Of a stretch of 64,000 nucleotides of DNA, positions 13,601 through 25,600 are shown one piece after another. Each line of letters opens with the position of its first letter. The first letter of the stretch is position 1. Location of the stretch: positions 14,050,885 through 14,114,884 of the forward strand of contig CM032661.1 of NCBI GenBank assembly GCA_019095985.1, read 5' to 3'. The notes beneath the pieces were generated by a model that was given only the letters and a program-made list of their open reading frames with translations, ran no database searches and was not told the DNA's origin. Origin of the DNA: Streblospio benedicti. Its lineage: Eukaryota; Annelida; Polychaeta; Spionida; Spionidae. The translations under genes were made by a program, and so were the position numbers.

Positions 13601-16600
13601 ATGTGTCTTGAAGGTGTAAAGACCTTCCCTCTGCCACCGGTCATAGATCTGGCAACACCAACAAGGAAGCCAGAACCTAGTAATGTTGTTTCACCTGAGG
13701 TACTTGTCAAAAAGGATGTACTTCTAAGCTCTGCAGCAGAAAATGACAAAGACAGCGAATTAGACACACCATCAAAGAATGCTCAACAGGGTTCCTCATC
13801 AACAAGCGATGAACGTGAATTCTCAAAGCCAGCATGTCCCTCAGCAGAATGCAAATCCTGCAATGTGATAAACTCAAGTGTATATTCAACCACATATCCA
13901 CCATCTGAGTATCGACCATCATATCCTGTGCCTGCTCCACCCGGCCTGCCATGGAATTACACCAACCCAACCCACCCAGACTACAATGCTAACATGTTAC
14001 CCAGATTCATTCCTCCAGCACAGAGCCGTATGCCGTTGTCAAAGGACCAAAATAATAATGCATTCTGCAGTACGAATCTTGAATCGTCAAGGAACCAAAG
14101 CAACAACAGTAATACTTTTTTCAAGAAGGCGCCACCATGCCCCTTCAACCCAGCCGCATTTAGATTTGCCAACTGTGGTCTGCGCTACAGCGCCCCGATG
14201 GCTGGTGGCGTCGGTTTTGGCGGATCTCAGTGCTTCTGTCATCACCCATGGCTGTGCAGTCAGGCCGCCAACAGCCAGTATCGTCCGACGCTCGGTCCCC
14301 TTCCACCACCGGTCATGTCCACAGGCATGTTTGACCTGCCATCAAGGCTACCAAGTCAACACTTGCCTCCGCCGAAATCTAGATATTTTGAAGACAAGTC
14401 TGGTGTGATCATATCGAGGATGGATACTCCGACAGTGCTGTTTTGACACTTCGTTAATGGAGTCGAGCCTCTAGTGAGAGTTGATGTGGGAGTGGTGGTG
14501 GTTGTTGCATATGGAAAGGGAAAACAACTTTGTTAAGATTTGTTAAGATTAGTTAAGATTAGTTACCTTAGTTGTTGTGTAGATTGTTGAAGTAGAAGTG
14601 GCTTATTATATTCCAAAAAAATATAACCATTCTTTTCCATTTAAGTTCTGGATATTGTGCTTGAGAGACTATGTTGAGTTCTCTCTTTTATCGATTTTTC
14701 AAAAGTTTGGTGAACTGCTGTTAGTGAGTTTGATTTTAAGATAGTATTCTATTGGTTATTTCATTGTTTTATTTTATGTTTTATAGTATAGCATCTAAGT
14801 GGTAGATCATAATTATATGTTCTTCATTTTTTTAAAGAATAGTTATATTGTAGATGTAAGTTATACGTTTGTAGAACATTGTAAGTGCAAGTTACCCGGT
14901 ATATGTTCATAGTTTATTTAGAATGATATTTATTTCCCACAGGTTCCCTGATTGTTTTTGACTGGGTATGCACTGTGTGAGGGTGCTCTTCTGACACACC
15001 TCTTAATGTCCAATTCTTATTGACTCAGCCCGACCTTGAGACCAATGTCAAACCCTAGTCTTTTTTCATGATTTTTTCTTAAGCACCGCCCTCGGCTTTA
15101 AAGTACTCTGTAAACGGTCAAAGTCGCATGATCGAGAGTGCTAATAAAGCCATCTATTGGTTAAATTATGTCACACCCACCAAGTGGCCACTCTAAGTGG
15201 CCGAGACGGATTTATTGCATAACAATTTCGAGGTGACCCTGAGCTGTCAATCACGTCGCATAGGCAATCAGAGCAGCGAAGGAAAACTTTCATTCATGAT
15301 TTGGTGTAAAATTGCATCAATAATAAAAATTACTCCTCCTACACTAACCTGGGCGACCCAACATAAAATGTGTAACACCCGGTGGGGTGTGTGGGGGGCT
15401 TTGCCCCCAGGAGTTGGGTTTAGTTGAGGGTGCCCCGGGAGCGTCTGGGGGGGGGTAGGCCCTTCCCCTTATAAAATAATAAACGGGGGGTTTGGGGGGT
15501 ACCCTCCCCAAAATAACATTGAGAAATAATTTAAAAAAATGGTCATAACGTCCTCCTGCCTATGATACTGCTATCAACTATAGAGGTGGTCTTCTTATAT
15601 TTTTAAAACTAAATGTACTTCCTGAACCTGTTTCATCATTCTCCAGGGCACCTCTCACTTAATTTTAAAAGCCAAATTTACACATGTAGGTGAGCGATAT
15701 TAGGACCCTTATGGTCATTTATGTTCATTTATTCCTATTCACATAAAATGGCCGCAGTGAGTGCAGATTGATATGCTCTCAAAATGAAAATTCTTTATAT
15801 TCTCTTAAAATAAAAATGTAAAACTAAAATAAATTGTGCATGATGATTCCTTATGCGGTTTTACATATAGTTATCTAGTTTTAAAGATGATGGTACCGCC
15901 GTTATACCCCAAACGAATTACTTGTACGACGAAGCTTTTGACAGGCAAAACGTGAAATGGTATAGGATGATGTGTCAATGTACTTGGCGAAGCCGAGTAT
16001 GGGGTGCCGTTAGGTGCCGCGGGGGTGAGTGCAAGCGGGGGGACACCCCCCTCTCGCAAGTGTTTTTTTTTTTTTTTCCCACCAAATATTTTTGAAATGT
16101 GACAATTTTTTCTGACATCTAGAGCTATTAGTTGCTCACATATATTTTGGTATATTATATTGCGTTTTTGCTTTACATATCCAACATTCAGTACACGAGA
16201 CCCGCTTGCATGTCTTCATGTACGTCACGGCAACACGGTATGCAGTATTCTTTATAAGGAAAATTCCTGTAGTAAAAATAAACATAAAAATAACAGAGGT
16301 ATCATAATGGTCGAAGATTCATGTTGCACACCTATATACAGGATGAAAAACATAGATTCTGGATAACTACATTATTACTGTGGTAGGATTCAGAAATGAG
16401 TAAACTCCATTTTTCTTGTATGCCGAAATATATGTGAACCACCAATAGCTACACTTTGATAAAATTAAAAATATCTATATATTTTGTTTAATTGGAAAAA
16501 AATGTATCATGGAAATCATTTTAGATTTGTTGACATTTATTAGACGTGTTATGCTCACGCTGTCTGTTCATGGCAAGTCATTCACACCCCTGTGGGAAAT

Positions 16601-19600
16601 TCATGCGTTCCTTGAACGTTTGCTGATCTAGTTACATTTTTATTTAGTATAAATAATATTCATGTTATAAAATCTTGTTTTCAAAATACAAAATCGTATT
16701 TCTTGCAATTATAATAAGTATGTTAAATCTAGCAACTGCTGCCATAAACCTTTCTTTATAATATATTGGTTGTCATTCTTTTTCCTGTGCTTATCTTTGC
16801 TTTCGTGTGTGCTCTCATCTTAGTTGTAGTGCATATTGTATATCAAGGTGAGTATCTTTATATGCTTTAAAGAACGGATTATAACACCACCATAATATAA
16901 GTAGTATTGTTGCTGTTTTCTAAAATGGCATGTTTCGATAGAATGTTTTACTAATGGTCATTGAAACACAATTTGAATTGAATTCAAATAAGAAGGATTT
17001 CTTTTTCTTTGCATCAGAATAAATTTCTGTTTGCCCTTAAGTAGAATAGAGTTATGGTTATGTCGTTGTTTTTTGAAGTTATTCTGATATAACAACCTGT
17101 TAATTTCCTGTAAACCTGTGAATTTCCAGCAAATATTTTAAAACATTTTTTTTTTTATTGCAGACCCCAGAAACTGCATACACAAAGCTTAAGGCATCTT
17201 CTACTTCTTCAAAGCATAAAAGCCAAGCTCTGAAGCGTCTCAAGCAAGCACAAGTAAAAATCACCAAAGTCGTCTCACAAAATGCAAAAAGGAAAAGCAC
17301 TGATGTGGACGATTTCAAGATGACTTCCTTGAGTAGTTCGCCAGTTAAAAAGCCTAAATTTGCAGCCAAGCAATTGAAATCACCAAAGACATTGCAAAGG
17401 GAAAAAGGGAAGATGTTGGTGAAAAAAGCAAAAGACCATGCAGCAAAAATGGCGGCTAGTGCTGGTAGAGGAGGAGTGATGACCAGACGGAAACGGCAGG
17501 AAATTGAGGTGGAGCAATTCGAGCAGGCCAAAGCCGCGTCTGCGTCAAACACAGGAAGTGATACGATGTCCGATAATCCGAGTTCAAGAACGAGGTCAAC
17601 CAGAAATCCTGCTGGTGTTCGGGAGTATGATTTCGAAGACGATGATCTAGAGTCGGAAGACGGTGGATTCAGAAGCGGGTCAGACAGCGACTTGTCGTTA
17701 TCGTCGTCACGGCAGCACAGCAAAAAGAAAAAGAAGAAGAAAAACAAGAGGAAGTCAGACTCGGATGACGATATGATATACCTGTACCTCAGTTATGATG
17801 AAAAGTCGCCGGTAAAATCACCCACGACGAGGGTGAAAAAGCAGAAGCTCGAAGAGACATTGTTTGAAGGTGGTGAGCAGGCGAGATCGCGGCGGTCGCG
17901 GTCGGCAAGTGTTGTGTCTGTTGCCGCGACGACATCGTCACCAACAGCAGCACAAGAGGGTCCATCGGAGGAGAAAGTGCGGAAGGTTGGAGACAGTGGA
18001 GGCAAGGAGGAGCGATCGTCACCAAAAGTGAAGCAAAAAACAAAAGGTGATTTTTTTGTCATTGATACAAACAAAGATATGTAAAGACGGATTCATGTAT
18101 TTCTGTTTCCAATCGTACATTGGAGAGGATAATTGAAAATAGAGTTTAATACCTATGTTTGCTATACTGTTAAGTTTGTATTGTGAAATTATGTGTTGTG
18201 ATCTTTGGTGATCTTTAGATGCTTATTTCTATTTTAACAATGAGTAGACATTGTAGGTTAGGAATTTAGGTGAAGATATCTTTGTTTTCATTAAGATAAT
18301 CAAAGCCTGTTACCATAATGATTAGAAACTAAATATATTTTATGGGTCCCATGGGATGTACATTTTCCAATCCTGCTGAAAAATAACCAGTCCTGGACTC
18401 TAGATGCATATCTAGATTAAACGCTGATGTATTGAACACTTATGAAAATTTGACATATTAAAATGCAATGCTTATTGCATCATTTTTAAAATATTGACAT
18501 GAATTTGTTGTTTATTTTTGGATACATAAATTATGTATCCAAAAATAAACATTTGAAATACAGGTTTAAAATGATGTATAAACTAAACTAAATCTAACCT
18601 CTATATAATCTAAATATGTAAGTTCATTAAATCTCCAGTAGCATAAGAGTTACACGTAGTTAAGATCATATATTTCTGATTACACAATGTAGACGATTAC
18701 TGATGAGCATTGTTGTGTGCAGCAGGTGCGAGTCAGTCGATCCCGCTGCGGCGGCGTGTCGTGAGTTCTTCCCAGCACCCAGCGACCCCGCACGTGTCCT
18801 TGAGGCCCCCACCTACCACCCCAGCAATGAACAGGTATTGGCGGCAAAAAATTGCCAACGCTGTCATCTCCGCTTAGTCTTTCACAACATGCTATTCCGA
18901 ACACCTTTTATTATATCAACACCTTCATGCTAATGATATGTTTTAAAAAGTGAGAATGACGTTGAGGGTGACAGACTTTATCTGAGGCAAGTTTCGTCGT
19001 ATCACATTTTGGAAACGGAACAATGTTTCTTGATTGTGCTGCGTATTTTGCTGCAGTTCAACGACCCGGTGACGTACATCAGTTCGATCCAGCAGGACGG
19101 GGAGCCGTTTGGCATGTGCCGGATCGTGCCGCCGCCCGGGTGGCATCCCGAGTGCAACATCCCGCCGGATCTGCGCTTCATCACGCAGAACCAGTACGTC
19201 CACAAGATGGAGGACAGGTAATGCACGCCGTCCACCAAAGTGTACTGGTTGCTTTTTCATTTCACATTACCTACCTCTCACTCACCGTCTCACTCAACGA
19301 CGTATAAATTTGATGTTGTAATGAAACTGGTAGGGAAAGACAATTGTATATAAAATCTTTAAAGAGTTGGTTAAGTATTATGAAGGGAAATGTGTGTTGG
19401 CTCAATTTATCCACAGATTGGGCGGATTAAAAATTTACAAACGGGTAAGCGAGTCCAACAGCTTTCTTCTAATTGTACAGGAAACTATCCACCTATTCAG
19501 ACACTATTGAAAACGTTGTAGATGGGGCCCCAATGTGAAGAAGATGGAGTGCATCCGGCAGCATCTAGAATCTCAGGGGCTCATCATGAAGGAAGCGCCA

Positions 19601-22600
19601 ATTGTAAGTGTCTTTCTTATGATGATATTTGGTTGAATATTCGCAATGATAAAGTTCAAATTCATTATTTTTAAGGATGATGATGACATGTAATTCTTTC
19701 CCACAATTTGGCTGTTACAGTTTCCAGCATTCAGAAGCCTTAACCATAATCAAAATTAGAGGAAGAATACCTCCTTAGTTGATTTGAACAAGTGTTCTGT
19801 GAATACTTGCTTTAGATGGCGATTTAAATTTTTTTTTTATTTTTTTTTTTTAAATTTTCACAACCAAACCTTCGGTGTGCTGCTAAATTGCTTTTATTTT
19901 CGCTCATGCATGGTCAAATGATCACCTTAACGATCATCAATTTCATGGTAGAAACAACATTTAAATCAAGACTTGCATTATCTATCATTTGAACATGAAA
20001 CAAAGGCACCTTTATGGTCAAGCGATTGTTGCGTAAAATTTAAGTGTTCCAAAGGTTCGAAGGGCAAAACGTACAGAAGGTCCCACCTCTAACGAGCACC
20101 TCTGGTCTGTAGATCGGGCGGCTGGAGCTGGACCTGCCCGCGCTGTCGGCGGCCGTGGCTGCGTGTGGCGGCCTCCGCTCCCTGCTCGACGACAAGAAGA
20201 AGTGGGGCGCCGTCGCCGACAGACTCAACATCCCCGGACGGCTGCGGGTGAGGATGGTTCACATTACTTACACACTTACGCACACTCTCATTGGAGAAAG
20301 GGGCAATGATCACCCACCCACCACCCACACCCCGCCCACTCTTTCACTCACTCGCTCAGTCACTCACTCACTCACTGACAGTAGTTGGCAGCATGCAGAT
20401 CGCTGCAGGAGCAGCTCTTGTGTTACCATCCAATCCTGCCGACCTGTCATACATGTATGTTCAGCTTTGCAGCCTCCATATAGCAGCACAGTTAAGGTGA
20501 TAGATTCTGTTATTCACAGCCTGCGCTACATGTAGTTCTGTGCAGCATGTATGATGAGTAGCTACTCTATCAGTCATTCACACTTATCACTCACTCACCC
20601 ACCCAATACAACTACGTGAGACTCCAGTTAATGCTCGCTGGGGAGTTGAGCGCTAACATGACTACGCCACACTATATCCGATATGATGATAAAACATGTG
20701 ATGAGCAGGCGACGATATGGCTGAAAAGGCGACGTTAAACCTCAACCATTGTTGCGTTGTTTTGTGTCTGCAGCCGGCGGACCGGTGCAGCAAGCTGTAC
20801 GACGCGTACTGCAAGCTGCTGCTGTCCTACGACACGCTCAGCGACGACGAGAAGTCGCGCATCAGCGGCCACGTGGAGTACATGTGGCAGCGGCAGCGCC
20901 ACGCCATGGACACGGAGTGCGTCACCAAGGTAACGACCCGCCGGGGATTTTAATACTTGTTTATTTGTAGATACATGTTGTGTATTGATCAGTACAGAGT
21001 CAGGATTTAAGCACACGAGTAGAAATGTGTCCATTTTTTAAAGCTGGATGAGTGGATTTTTTATGTAAATTAGCATGTTATTGTCAAAGGGTTAGTGGTG
21101 CTGCTGACTGGTAGCACTTTCCTACCCAATCACGACCCTGCTTAACTGTATAAAGAAGCGTGATTTTGATAGACTTATCAACTGTTGCAGGGCCAATCCA
21201 AGTCGCTGTCAGAATTCTTCCAAATGGCCGGGAACCTTCAGCAGATGTTTTTCTCCCATGATCCATCCCACACAGAAGTTGAGGTGAGCAGTCGACAAAA
21301 AACAGTTTGCATTGTACCAATGATGAATGTAGAACAAAAGATCTGATCAATCAATTTTATAGATTAAATGACACAAATTGCACAGGACATTGTCTCAAAT
21401 TACAAGAGTTATTGAGCTGTAGTGCGCTGTCTTATCTTACAATATAGAGTTAAAGTTTAGCTGTAGATTTCATAAAGAATGATAATGGGCTGCGAATGTA
21501 TTTGTGGGATTTTTTCAGGATGAGTTCTGGAAGATTCTAAGGAATCGTGATCGGCACATCTGTGTGCAATACGCTCACGTTGACACGGAAAACTGTGGCA
21601 GCGCCTTCCCCTACAAAAGTACTGACCCATTCTCCAAACACGGCTGGAACTTTAACATGCTGCAGGTGAGGTTCTAACTATGATACAGGGTGCAAAAGTA
21701 GGCCTTAAACTCCCATATGTTGATCCTGCAGACTAGCGAATGTCATCATCACCCATTATATCACAGAAAGTGTGAAAAAATGTTAGATGCGTTCAAAATT
21801 TGATGTTAGATTGTAATTAATCTAATTTTTCAATCTCTTACCTACCATGTACATGTTTTGTATAGGTCCCTTATGTCATTTTGTGTTACACATTAATTCA
21901 AACGTCAAATACGCGATCCTATGTTTTTCTGTTGTACATATCTCATCAATATATATAAACCAAACCGCGGCAGACGAACCCACTGTCCGTGCTGCGCCAC
22001 CTGGGGCCGGTGAACGGCGTCACGATCCCCGAGCTCCACATCGGCATGCTGTTCTCCACCAACTGCTGGGCCTGCGACCCCCACGCCCTGCCCTACATCA
22101 CCTACCTCCACACCGGCGCCGACGTTGTCTGGTAGGTAGTCAAGTGGGCCCCTCAAATAGTGGAGCTGCTTTTGTAATGTGGACGACGTTTTCTGGCTGG
22201 AGATAGTGTGAGAAATGTCCACGTGAGACTGTTGTCGTTCATTTTATGATGTAAAGCGACAATGCGAAATGGATGAAAAGTGACCATATAAGAGAAATGT
22301 CTTTAAAAGGGAGGTGTCCGCATGACAAGGCTCTATCTTGGTCAAGCATTTTTATACTAAGTGGGTTATGGATTGACGGTTCAGTGATGGTTTGGATAGA
22401 ATTAGAGGAGCTTTTTTTAATGTCGTCACATAAGGGAAGGATGGGGTTTCCACTATGATTCATGGTAATAGCTCTTATAGAGACTAACAAGTTTTTATGT
22501 TGTAATATTGATTACATTAGGCATATTGGTTATTCGCTGCATTTTTGTTTATAGTTCCCTTACTCCCAAGCACACTACTAGTGGTACTGCTTACTGGGTA

Positions 22601-25600
22601 GTGGGTACTCCTCACTGTATTTAGTTACTGTGTTCTTGTTTGCTGCAATACTGTATTTGCGTGTACTGTTTCAGGTACTGCGTTCCGAAGTCTGAGGAGG
22701 AGAAGCTGAAGCAGGTGCTTGAGGAGCTGAACCCCGACCTGGTCGACCCCGACAGCCCCGTGTGGCTCCCCATAGACTCGGTCATGGTCAGTGAAACATG
22801 ACGGGTTCCCATGATATAGAGTGCTTGAGATATAGGGAAAGAAAGGCAGGAGACGACCAAAGCGATGCAGTTGTACAAAAAAGATCTAGCACGTCTGGTT
22901 ATGGATCAAACAGATCAAAGTGACAGAAATGCTTTGAGGGGACGGTTGCAAAGTAGACTGGGCAGCCAGGCCACACTCTCAAATTGAGGAATAACTATGG
23001 TCTTTCCAAATAGATTTAGTATTTGATTGATTAATTGATTGATTGTGAAATCTATATCAGGGACAGTAGTGGAAGTAAGAGAAAATGTCCCCATTGTTAA
23101 GGTGTGAGATATTGTAGAAACATTATCAGAGCAAACGGGAGAAAGTTTTAGTTCATGGTAGGGTGACATTTTGTACAATGTATGAACTGACGGATTTTCC
23201 CCTTCCCTTAAGAGACACTCCAAGCGTGCGGTAGATGGGTGAGACCATCTCATTAATGAGACCACTTTTAACCATTCCCTGGTAGGTGGTCGTAATAGAG
23301 AGGGTCTACTGCATGTAGATGCCAGCACTAGTTCTGCCTTTGTGACCATCCGAACCACCAAGCATGGAGGGGACAGTTCCATTTCCAACTAGACACCCTC
23401 ATATTGGGGGCTAATTCAGACCTGTATAATATAAACATGCATAGTAGTCGTAGTAACTGACCGATTCACTCCCACCACGTCCATGTGTCACTGCATACTC
23501 TCCAAACCGGCCATTCTGTGAACAGTAAAATCTCTAACTAAACCACTTGAAGTCATTCCCTGGGTGATCCGTAATTGAAATACACTAGAACCTCTCTATT
23601 AGGACCACCTTGGGGCCCAGTGTTAGGTGGTGTCAACAGATAGGTGGTCTCTATACAGAGGTTTATTTTAATAGCTAACGAAGGTTTGGGACTGAAAGTG
23701 TAGTCTTATTATAGAGGTGGTCTCAATATAGAGGTGGTTTTAATTGGAGGTTCCACTGTATTCCACTCTATGTCAGTGTGCTGCTGTCTGACCTGCAGGT
23801 GTCGCCGGAGACGCTGCGGTCGCGCGGGGTGAGCGTGTGCCGCACTGTGCAGCGGCAGGGCGAGTTCGTGGTCGTGTTCCCGCAGGCCTACACCGCCACC
23901 GTGGGCTGCGGCTACAGCATCGCCGAGTCGATCCGCTACGCCACGCTCGACTGGATACCGCTCGGGCACCAGATGGCCGAGGTGAAACAACAACAACACT
24001 GTTTGCACACAGACATACACACATAATTATTTTTATTTTAACTCTTTGTGCATGTCTGCCGTGTTGAAACTGAAAGACGCTCATTTTTACCATGCTGCCA
24101 CTAGAATGAAAACAGACGCCACGTTTTGCATGAATTTTCTATGAAGCAAATGCTGCATTCATGCAAGCTTTCCCGTGTTTATAGCCCGAAAAAATCCACT
24201 GTTTTTCGTCACACCTCTTTTGCAAAAATGTGAATCTACTAGTGTGCTTATGTCACTCATATTAGCGTGTTTTTTTTATGTCAGATCCTGTATGAGAGCT
24301 GTGAGGGAGAGCTGTTCTCTATTGAGCGACTTCTGCTGAAGCTCGCAGAATCCAACGACACGACTCTAGACGTGCTCCGAGTGAGCCTGCCCTGTCTGGA
24401 GGCCATTATGTAAGTGATAACATTTCTCTTTTGAATTTTGATGCGTAAAATTTTATTTCATCCTCGTCATATATTGATTACTTACATTCTGAAAAGTTCA
24501 AAATATCAACACGGCCTTTGCACTGGCTGACATCTGTGATTTGTTGGTAGTACGCTATTAGTGTAACATTGTCAGATTTCTCTTTTTTTTAAAAGAGTAG
24601 TAAACATGTGCCCAGCCCACTGTGTGATAAACAAACAATTGTATTAACATGCAAGATTTTTCATTGATCAGTGGCTGCCATCTTTGAATTTTCAACTTTT
24701 CTGTTGAGACATATTTGTTCGAATTTCAACCAAACTGAAATGCATAGTGCTGTTTTCGCTTTCGTTTGTGAAAGAGCTCAATAGTAAGTCGAGCACGTTT
24801 CCTCCGACTTTCAGTGGCAACGAGCTGCGCTTGCGGCGCAAGTTGCAGTTGCTGGGTCTGACCAACACCGAGCGCATGCAGGTCGCCGTGGACAGCACCA
24901 CCACAGCAACCGGCACCAAGCGGCCCGCATCGTCGCGCGCCGGAACCTCCACGGCAACAATGGCGCCAGCCAGTTGCTATGACGACAGCGCAGAGGATGA
25001 GGACAACCGGTGCGACGTGTCCAAGAAGATCTGCTACTTGTCCATGGTGAGAGACACGGTCACAGTAGGACCAATATTAGATCAACCATACACTGTCATA
25101 AGGTGGACTTAATGGAGAGGTTCTCCTTTTATTGAGGGTTGCAGTGGTCTGATTATGAAGGCTTACGTGTGCGAGAAATTGTCTTATTTTAAAGGTAATC
25201 TCAATTGATAGGTAGTCGTGATTGGAGGTTCTCCTTTAAATGATACAAACTTGAATAGATTCTCTTTGCTCATGTCCTTGGCTGTGACAGCCCCTGGCAT
25301 AAGCTACTGACATCTTGTGTGCTGCCGAATGGGTCATGCTTTATCTCCCTTATCAGGGTGTGAACAAGGTGGATGCAAATGCTTCATTTTAATTTTCTAT
25401 TTGTAAATGCTACATATTTAAAATGTCTGGGAATTAGGTTAGTCCTGAAAAGAACATCAGACGTAAAAAGCATATGCTGGAAAAAGGTTCCTGTTTGCAC
25501 CAGCTCCCTCATGTGCTGTGGGTTGTGAATAAACAAGACATTTAACAATGAATTTTTGTACAACAAATGCTGCATCTTGAATCATTCAGAATGATTTTGT

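Noticed and set aside
13878-14408. Open frame of 176 codons in a second frame of the giant JARID2 exon
   Set aside because: It is a His/Thr/Arg-rich shadow of the real frame, with no start context or similarity of its own.
17100-17747. 215-codon minus-strand frame opposite the JARID2 basic exon
   Set aside because: Its Phe/Ser/Leu-rich composition is the mirror of the Lys/Ser/Glu-rich plus-strand exon, which has proper splice sites.
20735-21034. Minus-strand frame of 99 codons over the ARID exon
   Set aside because: GC-rich antisense shadow of a well-supported JARID2 exon.
21974-23981. KDM5 (active histone demethylase) as the identity of the gene
   Set aside because: Iron ligands are missing, PHD fingers are absent and the N-terminal JARID2 motifs are present.
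23773-24093. Minus-strand frame of 106 codons over the JmjC exon
   Set aside because: Arg/Ala/Pro-rich antisense shadow; the plus-strand exon matches JARID2.
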